NCBI GenBank assembly: GCA_027382625.1
Contig: JAJKFJ010020701.1
Location: forward strand, 62,001 to 126,000
DNA from: Tetmemena sp. SeJ-2015
Taxonomy: Eukaryota; Ciliophora; Spirotrichea; Sporadotrichida; Oxytrichidae
Reading direction: 5' to 3'
Length of the DNA stretch: 64,000 bases
Below the pieces are notes generated by a model, which saw nothing but the letters and a program-made list of their open reading frames with translations, searched no databases and was not told the origin of the DNA. Shown one piece after another: positions 45,133 through 54,084 of the stretch (position 1 is the stretch's first letter; the number at the start of each line of letters is the position of its first letter). The translations under genes were made by a program, and so were the position numbers.

Positions 45133-46449
45133 ATGAGGATATCCACCAATAGAAATTTATGATAACAAATAAGTGCATTTTATGCGATATTATTCATAGA
45201 CTTTCTCAGTTTAGCCCTGCTGTTATTGCTGCACGCGAGTCCATGAGCCGAGACACCCAAATAAGAAAAAGATCCAGCCGCCTGCACGATTCTTATGATA
45301 TAGGCCATTTAAAAATTTAAAGATAAGCGCGAAAAAATGTAATTAAACTTTTTTTTTAGGCTTGCTTTAAAATCCTGGAAACTCGAGCGATAATGATCGC
45401 TTCAGTCAAGCTCATCATAGCGAAACTACCTATTACAACTTCGATTTTAATTGACACAAAAGAAAAACTTAAATTCAGCATGCTCCATCCCAAAACTTTG
45501 ACAGTAGTTTTAACATCCCAAAAGCATAGTCTACCTCAAAACTTGATTCCCAAAGAGAAGATGAAATAATTAACAGTGGCTTGAAAAATAAATAAAGGCT
45601 TATATAGTGTTTAATATGGTTATAAATTTGAAAGTGTTGATGAGCACTTTATATTCTAAGCTGACATTAGATAAGTTTACTTTCAAGTTTAAGGATCCAG
45701 TTCTTGAACTTGAGTTTTAAATGTTCCTACATGAAAAAATAATATATTTCGGCAAAATGGCCTCCTATGAAACAGTCTTACTTACATTAATTTTCTTTAC
45801 AGTAACAATCTTTAATGCAATCACAAGAAGGCACTTAGATTCTTAGATCTTGATTTCTTGGGCACTGGCGCTTTTCATTTGCTTCCTAAGTTTCATTGCA
45901 TATAGAATCTTTAATTAATTTTGAGATCCATTTAAACTTTGAATAAAGAATTTCAGCGAAGTACTTAAAGTTTGCACTACACTTTTGTACCATATATACT
46001 ATTGGGTGCTTCACTACTCTTCTTGAGTTGTGTATATTAAATTAGAAAGTGCCACGAGTTGACTGCTTTCCAGTGATGGTTGCATTCATGACTTCTGTCT
46101 CAGCTATAAACTACTCACCTAAAGTTCTTCTATTTGTTTACATTCATAAAGAAATTTCACTTTAATCAAAGATTGAAAATAATTCTAAAATAATTGCGCT
46201 CTACATATACCTTTGTATTAGGACTTATTTTTGGTATACCGTCTTTAATCATCAAATTAATAATTAAATGCTATGTATTTTTATCATTACGTGTACTTCA
46301 TCTCTTACTTTATGCTCGCATTTGTATTTATCTATGTATATGCAAGGTACCTCACTTATAAGGACAGATAACTTTTTAAGGAATAATACAACCAGCAGCA
46401 GCTTCTCAAAATTTTCCATTCACTCATTCGAACTCACCACGATGGAATT
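45133..46449 (+). CDS. Unit 5: N-terminus and six-helix membrane sensor
   Basis: The cleanest copy. Seven MDSs can be joined by pointers: MRISTNR (ATAGA) LSQFSPAVIAARESMSRD (TAGGC) LLQNPGNSSDNDRF ... (TTGAAA) KVLMSTLYSKLTLDKFTF, MFLHEKIIYFGKMASYETVL, ISWALALFICFLSFIAYR (AGAAT) ISAKYLKFALHFCTIYTIG ... LLFVYI (ATT) ALYIYLCIRTYFWYTVFN (ATCAT) HYVYFISYFMLAFVFIYVYA, LTYKDRQLFKEQYN, HHDGI. About six hydrophobic helices result. IESs are 35-56 bp. One codon after NFDFN is TGA as written. Confidence 0.85.
45909..45951. other. 43-bp IES, pointer AGAAT (reference example)
   Basis: AGAAT at 45904-45908 and 45947-45951. Excision of 43 bp restores AYRISAKY; unit 1 encodes LYRYSAKN without any insert. There is no GT...AG, so this is not a spliceosomal intron. 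Confidence 0.88.
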
Positions 46450-46533
46450 CATTTTTAAAATTTAAGATTTATAGATCTTTCACTTTTATGAATATGAGTT
46501 TAATAAAAATTCTCTATAAATATTTTGAGGTTT

Positions 46534-47522
46534 AATTGTGTTCACAACTGGAGAGAAAATGATTTCCTACAATACTAAAATAGCAGAGATTTTTAATGCA
46601 GAGTTGGATTGTGAATCCATTTATCATTAAAAAAAGCTTTAAAATCTTATTTATTGACCATTTAAAAAGGCTGCTAGCAATCTAATGATATTCATCATTT
46701 ATAAATTAATAACTCATAAATTTTCTTTATCAATTCCTGAATAAGCCACCACGGAGGCAAACAAACAGCTTTTCAATTAAAGTAAATAAAACTTTATCTC
46801 GAGAAAGGCTCCCCAATAGTAATAAAAGCAGTAGCAAAAGCAGCTCTCTAAAAATAAAAAGAGACTCGCAGGCTTCCTAACAGGAAACAAAAGGAGTTAC
46901 TGGGAAGTAAGTATGAGATTACAGCAAATATGTCTGCTGTTCTAAAAATAAAAATAATCAAAATGGAAACTCCCAGAATCCGAAAAAACTGGCCACGACT
47001 ATTAAAAGCAGAGAAGATAATGAAAGTGGAAGAGTAGATGAGGAGTTTTAATCAGAGTAGATTAACAAAAGTGGGGGATCCTCTCCTAAAAAGAAGATAC
47101 TGAGATAAATTTAAGAATAAGAGCAGGGAGCTCAAAATGAAAATTGTCGAAATTTTAGGAAATTTAGGAGTGAATCTATGAGCTCCGAAAAGTCGTAGTA
47201 ATGTGAAAGACTCAAGGAATTTCTCAACTATTTTTAAGTGTTTTCTATATTTATTAAACTAAGCATATTTAGATAAGCATCAGTTCAAGAAAAGATAGGA
47301 TGATGAGAATGATGATATAATTGGGTCGTGGGGGAATATATGGGAATATATTTAGTACCTATCTAAGATGAAGAAAACGCATCTCCTAGATAGTAAGGTT
47401 ATAGAGAAAATGAATGAAGGCGTGTTTTTCAAGCTGAAAATATTTAATGCCGATAATTCTAGCTAAAATGGAAGCTAAAAGGGTTATGAAACTAAAATGC
47501 TTCAAGTTTTTCCTCAGATAAT
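46534..47522 (+). CDS. Unit 5: PAS-like segment and linker
   Basis: Joined to HHDGI through an AATT pointer (88-bp IES 46450-46537): VFTTGEKMISYNTKIAEIF. The linker from about 46740 is Lys/Ser/Gln-rich (NKPPRRQTNSFSIKVNKT, SNKSSSKSSSLKIKRDSQ) and ends ERLKEFLN. A 31-bp IES (47231-47261, pointer AACTA) leads to QAYLDKHQFKKRQDDENDD, WGNIWEYIQYLSKMKKTHLL, EGVFFKLKI, KMLQVFPQI. An in-frame TGA near 46915 lies where unit 2 has TAA (Gln). Confidence 0.75.
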
Positions 47523-47564
47523 ACATTTATATTAAATCATTTAGATTAAGGTAATAATTTTGAA

Positions 47565-47833
47565 ATAATCCAAACTGGTGGTGAAACCCTAGTGATTACA
47601 ACTATTCGTGATATGTCCCACTGGATTGAGTTAGAGCGATAGAAAAATCTAAATCAGTTCAAGACTCTGGCTTTTGCATAGGCCGCTCATGAATTCAGAA
47701 ATCCACTGAGTGCAATTATGTCTTCACTAGACTTAATGAAGAGCAGTATTTAACTTGATACTATGAATGAGTAGTACTTCAACACTGCTAAAAATTGTTC
47801 CAACCTTCTACTGCATTTAGTTAATGATATCCT
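47565..47833 (+). CDS. Unit 5: HisKA domain
   Basis: Bounded by pointers ATAAT (47518-47522 with 47565-47569) and ATATCCT (47827-47833 with 47858-47864). Reads IQTGGETLVITTIRDMSHW, AAHEFRNPLSAIMSSLDL, NCSNLLLHLVNDIL; H box intact. Confidence 0.92.
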
Positions 47834-47857
47834 TAAAAGTTTATAACGATTTTTAAA

Positions 47858-48130
47858 ATATCCTAGACTACTCCCAAATAGAGTCGAAGAAGATTTAAAC
47901 GAACAAAGACATCGTTTCCCTTGAGAAAGTAATTTAAGAGAGCATCGAAATACTCTCATTCAATTTTATATAGGTATTTTTATTTCAAAGCTGTTTCTAA
48001 GGGTCTAGATCTGTCTTATCATGTGGCATCCCAGATTCCAGAGAGACTGATGACTGACCAAAATAGACTAAGACAGATTCTCATCAACCTTATTTCTAAT
48101 GCCATTAAATACACAAACAGAGGATTCGTC
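47858..48130 (+). CDS. Unit 5: HATPase N box, ending at the inversion pointer
   Basis: DYSQIESKKIQTNKDIVSLE, LSF then a 25-bp IES (47964-47988, pointer TTCAA), KAVSKGLDLSYHVASQIPER, TDQNRLRQILINLISNAIKY. The block ends at AGGATTCGTC (48121-48130), found in inverted orientation at 44396-44405. Confidence 0.92.
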
Positions 48131-48453
48131 TAATAAAAATTGATTACTTAAACAGAAGCTTGAGTGTATGTTTTTAATTTAGCAAAATTGAGAAGTAAAA
48201 TATAAAACAGACATTATAAATTCATTCTTAAAAGAGGGACTGATCGCAGAAACATCTACTCCACTATACTCTATAAATATTTTTTCCCCATTATAAGTTT
48301 AAAGTCACCATAAGTTTTATCATAAGCCATAACAAACTAGCTAATAACAACAAAACTTGAGATATCTCTTAGGAATAATCCAATTACACATACTAAGAAT
48401 ATAAAAACTGGCTATTTATTCATAATATGATTAAATAAGTTATTGTTTGCTGA
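48131..48453. other. AT-rich spacer after the kinase array
   Basis: No coding signal or repeat was seen. It separates the scrambled array from ordinary genes. No REC-a block follows unit 5, consistent with each left block belonging to the plus block on its right. Confidence 0.5.
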
Positions 48454-50389
48454 ATGTACAGGGCGATCCCAACCAGTAATAAGTTGCTTTAAAAGCGATG
48501 GGCAGATAAGGAGAGAGAAATTCACATGACCAAGTTAAAGGAAATCAAGCCCACCGTCGAAATAAGAGAACCAAGCTAATACAGGCATCTCAAGAAGAAG
48601 GCCAAGAAAACCTTTTTATTATGTAAATATATGCTTTTTTATTAACCCAAATGCTGGAAGGTAAGTAAGCGCATGCACAAGTGCGAGGAGCTATATAAGG
48701 CCAGAATTTTAAGATATTAAAAATATTGATGTCCTCTCTGCTAATCAATTCGAAGATTGAACGTTATAACTATATTAACTTTACTCTGTCTGTCTCTCAT
48801 CAAAAATTAAGCAAGAATAGTGCATTCAATCAATCGATTTACGATTTCTTTTTTAACACAAATTTTTTGTAGATAGATACACTGAGATCGAAAGAGAAAA
48901 CCGCATCCTCCTGGAGAAAATGACCAATATTATGCAAAACGGGAAGCAGACTGCAAACGCTGCTATAGTGGCGAGTGGTATGCCAGTGACAGCCTCGATT
49001 TCGCAAGGCCCAATCGGGAGTGTCTAATCTGCAGGAGTTGGCTTGGCAAAGAAGAGTCTCAACAGAGAGGCAAGAAAGAGAGAGCTTTTAAAAATCACTA
49101 TGGAAAATTAGGCGTTCCTCCGCAGACTCTAACTATTTTCAATTTTATACTATATTTTATTCCTCTAAGAGAAGCAGCCAAACTATAACGTATATCGGTG
49201 GGAAGAGGAAGAGCAGGAGCGTAAAAAGATACTAAGAAATATTTGCGAGTATGATTACATCATCGACAGCCAGGGGTTGCAGGCCAGTAGTCGCAAATGC
49301 AATCGTAATCCTAGACTAATTATAACAGTGGCCCACCAGATTACATTGTAAGAAACTTTTGTCTTTTTTTCTCGAGAAACTTACCTTGCTTGTATAGATT
49401 AAAAAGAAGGGAGGACTAACACAGCAGCCTCTTTATAAAAAGAGAGGGTACACGAGTGATAACGGAAATGTTGGAAGTCAGGTGCTGAGTGGAGCGCATC
49501 AAAGATAAGAAGTGCTTTACCAGGGAAAGCAAGATCTTGGAACAGGAATTTTTTAAATAGAGATTTTCCTTACTGCAACTCAAATCAATCATTTCCAACT
49601 TTAAGAAAAAGAGATATTTTTTACTCGAGACTTGATTATATCTGCATAGCACGGGGAGCGCAGTGATAGCTTTGTGATAGAGATCTAATCTGATAAGGTG
49701 CAGGGTCTATTAAACGAGTTCAAGGAAGACTATGGTCTGATGGCAGAGCATCTGAAAGTAATGAACCGTCGCATGGTGCTACTGAATCCTAAATTTACCA
49801 ACAGAGGAGGCTCGAAGTCTGTTTCTCCGGAAAAGAGTGGTGCTCTCAATTTGCAAGAGGAGTAGCAGCAATAACAAGAAAGTGAGCAGGTTGAGTTAGA
49901 AGAAGGAGGAGGTGGGGTACACTTAGCTCATATTCTATAATTAATTTTAAATTTGTGAATGAGGTGAGAGCAGCTAATAACATCTACAGAATCCCTTGGA
50001 GGATGTCACCCCAGTCAAAGTTTTTAATTTTGAATTCCTTTCTTTCCTTTTTAAAGAGAGGACCCCTGTAAAATCCTGACTTTTAGTTTTTAAATTAATA
50101 AATCCTAAAATGCTGGAAGCCCAGGAAAAGAGAATCATAAGAGTGTAATCACAAGCAGTTAAAAGAAATTAAATGCTCAGTAACAAGAGCAACCTCCTAC
50201 TCACCATCATCATTAAGCATAGCAGCAGGAATATAAGATAGAATCTGATGAGCAGCACGATCTTAGATTTATAATGAAAGTGAATTTTTTTAAAGATAAG
50301 GGACACCAGGTGATCCTGCATAAGAGGCAGGGTAGGCAGTGCAGAGTGAGTCGCAGCTTATCGCAGAGGAAGATAATGAGGAGCAGTGA
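48454..50389 (+). CDS. CFAP97/Hemingway-like ciliary protein
   Basis: Starts MYRAIPTSNKLLQKRWADKE with KLKEIKPTVEIREP, the N-terminal signature of the CFAP97/KIAA1430 family. A GT-AG intron (48623-48872) leads to YTEIERENRILLEKMTNIM, then SLNREARKRELLKITMENQ and FLRRLQ, the family's second conserved block. A 36-bp insert bounded by CTCTAA (49127-49132 and 49163-49168) precedes EKQPNYNVYRWEEEEQERKK. The C-terminal half includes SDKVQGLLNEFKEDYGLMAE, Gln/His-rich runs and an acidic end EDNEEQ-TGA; further introns or IESs there were not all resolved. Family members act in sperm and ciliary axonemes. Confidence 0.7.
49133..49168. other. 36-bp IES in the CFAP97-like gene, pointer CTCTAA
   Basis: CTCTAA flanks an AT-rich 30-bp core. 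Excision gives RRLQEKQPNYNV, continuous with the conserved ENQxFLRRLQ block. The length is a multiple of three and has no TGA, so the frame alone does not prove removal. Confidence 0.65.
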
Positions 50390-50756
50390 CCTCCTTTCTA
50401 ATCTAATAGTCCCAAAATTTGAATATATATTGTAATGAATGGTTTAATTTTTAAGTCCAACCTAATTGCATTGTCAATTTAGAATAAGTGCAAAGAATAA
50501 ACAATAAAGCAGTCTTATAAACTTATCTCACGCCCTAAATTTGTATTTAAAGTGGATCTAACTCAATTACAAGATAAATTGCTACTTAGCATCATATTTT
50601 CATTTATAAAGAAGAATTAATCTCAAAGAAGAGAAAACTAAAATACTTTTCGCTCCTTAGATTTTAAAACTATATAATATTGTATCCTACCCACAAATAT
50701 ACTTAATTTGTATTTATTAAGAACTGATTGGGCAATAATTATATTGAGAAAGAAAT

Positions 50757-52116
50757 ATGTTGAAGCACTTACTGTTCTTTAAGTTGGAGAACTTCTCAGT
50801 CAGAGTTGTTGGACCCATGCTGCGTCGCGCTGGTCAGAACTTATTCCATAGAGGCACTGAAATGCAAGGAGCAGTCCACAATAATGACAGACTTGTCCCC
50901 TCACTCAGATGCGTTCCTATCTCTGATGCTAAGTACCCTAAACTTCTTGATGTAAGTACGAAATAATAAAGATGAGACAGAATTAATATCGTCAATTCTA
51001 TCTTTCAAAGGACTATTTCTACTCATAAAGTGCGAAGAATATAGCTGGAAAATATAAGAGTGTTTGCAATAGATTTAGAAGTTCAAGCATAGATTTTTGA
51101 CTTATTTTAGACTTGTTCATTTTCTCATAATTATTTTAGTCCGATTGGATTGCTCCAAATGCAACAGTGGTTGGAGATGTGACTCTGGGCGCTGGCTCTT
51201 CTCTGTGGCACGGAACTGTCGTGAGAGGTGATACTGCTCAAGTGAAAGTGGGCAAGAACTGCGTAATCTCTGACAACGTGCATATCTCAAGCACTTAGAG
51301 AAAGGCCGGGGACAAGGTGCACATTGAAGATAACGTTTTCATCGGCCCCAATCAAAAATACCATGGTGAATAAATACATTTAAATCATTTGCCAATAGTT
51401 AATTAACGCCACTCTTAACTCTTGCCACCTCGAAAGCTTCAGTTTCGTGGGCATGGGAGCCACTGTTTCTCGCGGAGTCACAGTTGAGTCCTTCGGCGTT
51501 GTAGCAGCTGGCGCTATCATCCCCGAGGGAGTGACCGTCCCCTCTGGCCAAGTGTGGGCTGGTACCCCTGCTCGCTACTTGCGTGACCTCACCCAGGAAG
51601 AGAAAGCACACTATTGCTGAGAGCAACCTCGAGATGCAGCAGCTTGCTCAGATCTACTCCGAGGAGACTGAAAAGACCTTCAGAGAGCAGCTCGACACCA
51701 GAGACAACCTCATCAGGTATATGAGAGCTGATGTTGAGACCAAGATCGCAGACAAGTTGGCAGAGCATGGACTCCCTCTCACTCACGAAGACATGGAGCT
51801 GATTGAGCACAGAACTTACCACGACTACGTTGGTACAGTCGACTATGACATCAAGGATCACAATCACGAGCCTGGCGCTGCCAGCAAGGCTTGGTTGCCC
51901 TATGAGCAGGACATGACTCACTACCCCGAGGTATTCCACAAATACCAGGAGAACTACGATAAATGGGAGAAGGTGAAGCAGCGCTTTGACAATGAGGAGC
52001 CTCTTCAAGAGTATGCTGAGAGCCCCTTCACTCGCAAGATGCCCAAGGACATGTCACCCTGGGAGTCCAAGTATAACATGATCATGCCAAAGTTCACAGG
52101 TACTCTCTGTCAGTGA
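50757..52116 (+). CDS. Gamma-carbonic-anhydrase-like mitochondrial (complex I) subunit
   Basis: Left-handed beta-helix repeats are clear: IAPNATVVGDVTLGAGSSLW, VRGDTAQVKVGKN, VIPEG/ATVSRGVTVESFGVVA, WAGTPARYLRDLTQEEK. TAG is Gln in ISSTQRKAGDK. A GT-AG intron lies at 50952-51139 (LLD|SDW). An IES of 55 bp (51352-51406) interrupts GPNATL. The usual metal-binding His pair is replaced (FIGPNATLNSC where catalytic forms have GHxAxxHGC), so it is probably a structural subunit, as in complex I of plants, algae and ciliates. One extra base near 51606 separates LTQEEK from HTIAESN. A roughly 150-residue C-terminal extension (KAWLPYEQDMTHY, MPKDMSPWESKY) ends in TGA. Confidence 0.85.
51352..51406. other. 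55-bp IES in the gamma-CA-like gene, pointer AA
   Basis: AA occurs at 51350-51351 and 51405-51406. Removal joins GGCCCCAA to CGCCACT, giving FIGPNATLNS in frame; left in place it shifts the frame (55 = 3n+1). A GT...TAG inside it does not restore the frame if spliced, so an IES is preferred over an intron. Confidence 0.8.
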
Positions 52117-52824
52117 ATAATGCTCCAGTCACTGCTAGCTTAAATGCGGATGTATTGTTGCGCTTTTAAGCTAGTGGGAAGTAGTTAACCAAAGAAAAGA
52201 AGAGGAGAGACAGGCGTCTTCATTCACAACATTTATTTAAACCTAATCTTAAATTTCCACATCCCTCTTATTACAGACAAAGTCATCACATGGGGTTTTT
52301 GACTTGAGATAGATTGGGGGAATAATTTTTAAGGTTTGGTTTAAAGTTTTATCTGTAAAATAAATTGGGCAATGATGTCAGATTCAGTGGTGGAATAAAC
52401 TCTAAGTGATAAGGAAAATACTGCAACTCACATTTAAGAAACTTTTGCCTAGGCAAGGCAGGACTTTGTGTATTCATTGTCAAACTAAATCTTAATTGAG
52501 GATAGTGAAGGGGATGAAAGTAGAAATTTTATTAGAGAAATCAATGACTGATGAGATTCTTAGTAACCAGAATCTTCATCTAAATTTGTGGAGCAGAACA
52601 GTATTGGTGCTTCTTAGAAAGACAGTGGGTAAATGAATCATCAAAACTTAATTCACTCTAATAAAAGGCCCTTCAATTATATGGATTAGTCCATCCCATA
52701 ATAGTTTTCTAAACTTTTGCTTTAGTATTGTATTTATAATTGGGATTGATTGAGTAGGATAATTACCTTCAACAGATTTACACTCAACTAGAGTTACTGA
52801 ATCTTTAATTGCATCAATCATAAT
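52117..52824. other. Intergenic region
   Basis: AT-rich, with no coding segment or repeat that I could support. It probably holds the 3' flank of the gamma-CA-like gene. Confidence 0.5.
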
Positions 52825-53203
52825 TCATTTTATGATATTTAATGAAGGAGCAAGTGAGAATAAAATAAGATGAGCTGACGAGGTACTTACTCTAAAAATA
52901 TCAGCAGCTCCTTGCTCTTTAATAAGCTCATCCCAGCTAAGCCAAGTTTCCTTAAGCGCAAGATAGCATCATTAAAGAATTTGTATAAACTGATGATGCC
53001 AAGTAATAATACGACAACCTCCATATTTAGGGAATGCAAAAAGATCATCAAGCTTCTCCAAATAATTTAAACTATGAATCTAGAGCAATAAATAGCCAGA
53101 CTAATGCAGACAGTACTTAAAGTATTTAACATCATGAAGAGAAATTTAATCTTTTCAGGCCATGCCACCGTATTCAAATTCTTAACAAGAGCAGATTAAT
53201 TCA
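52825..53203 (-). CDS. Hypothetical small membrane protein
   Basis: With TAA as Gln, the minus strand is open from ATG (about 53201) to TGA (about 52825), starting MNQSALVKNLNTVAWPEKIK. Two hydrophobic segments stand out: FMMLNTLSTVCISLAIYC and NMEVVVLLLGIISLYKFF. About 120 residues, no family recognised. Chance openness is possible because only TGA terminates. Confidence 0.35.
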
Positions 53204-54080
53204 TTCAATCCCTCTCCTTTCCATCCCTTCTAAATGAATACACTTCTTTTGTCGAGAACTAAAGTTTAAAACGAGTTGGACTAAGTCTCATAAGTATCAC
53301 CAAATTAGCTTTTGAATAATCGCGCTTCTCATTAAGAAGATTCTGTTTGGCTTTATAAGAGCGAGCACCAATCAAATATGCTGCAGGATATTCACTTCCT
53401 TCAAGATCTCAAGGTAAGTTTTACTCGATGCTTTTAAAATGCATTTTACAAGTCAGTGATTTAACATTTTATAGAGCCATGTTTTGGCAGCAAAGAGACT
53501 TATTCAAAGGGACTTAAAAGATAAAAGAGCTGTCACCAAGCATCTTTTATTGTTTAAAATTTAATTCAAAATTATTACAAGAATTCACCCCCCTTAAGCC
53601 TATATTGTTAATACTTTAATTATCTAAATAATATTAGGGCTTCTTCAAATATAGCCAATTATAAATTCTTAAACTCTAATGAAATAAATCCAATTGCTTC
53701 CTTAAAATTATAACCTCTAATATAAAGTTTACTTATAACTTATTTTTTGTCTATAAAAATATAAATTATTCATCTTAGATTTAAAAGTTAATCATATTTG
53801 AGAATGCAGATTTTAAGTTTAGGAGTTTTGAGAACACTATTCGCTTAAGAATTCTACCGAGATGGCTAAATTAAGAAATTTATTCTCAAATTAAATGCCA
53901 ATCAATTAAGTAGTTGATTCAAGTATCATTTTTTTACTTTAAATTAACTTTTGAATATCAATTTTATCAAGTGCTCCATAATAACATAATTCGTCTTTAT
54001 TTTTATTAATAAAAAAAGATAGATCTTTAGAAAGTAGGAGATTTGTATTTGTTGTAAGCGTAATAGGTATCTCCAAAGGA
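53204..54080. other. Intergenic region
   Basis: AT-rich, with several short plus-strand fragments but nothing I can defend as a gene. Confidence 0.4.
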
Positions 54081-54084
54081 GGAG

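Larger units (their letters stand above)
1950..48130. other. Tandem array of five scrambled germline loci for hybrid histidine kinases
   Basis: Five paralogous loci lie head to tail. In each, the C-terminal half of the kinase is on the minus strand at the left and the N-terminal half on the plus strand at the right, so the halves point away from each other. Unit limits are about <1950-10525, 11267-20403, 21223-31545, 32374-41861 and 42264-48130. Pairing of each left block with the plus block to its right rests on pointer length (11 bp for unit 1 to its own left block, 9 bp to the next one) and on divergence: unit 1 is the outlier in both halves, 2 and 3 resemble each other, and so do 4 and 5. 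Expected assembled order is six membrane helices, PAS-like region, HisKA, HATPase, linker and receiver domain. Family knowledge says such proteins are membrane phosphorelay sensors; the ligand is unknown. Confidence 0.85.

Noticed and set aside
51589..52008. Long minus-strand open frame opposite the gamma-CA-like gene
   Set aside because: It is the antisense shadow of a clearly conserved plus-strand C-terminal region; residue content is Leu/Val-biased with no family signature.
50757..52116. Euplotes-type code (TGA = Cys, TAA/TAG stop)
   Set aside because: TAG and TAA occur inside conserved domains at Gln positions (ISSTQRK, ELERQKN, KTLAFAQAAHEF), and several genes end on TGA.
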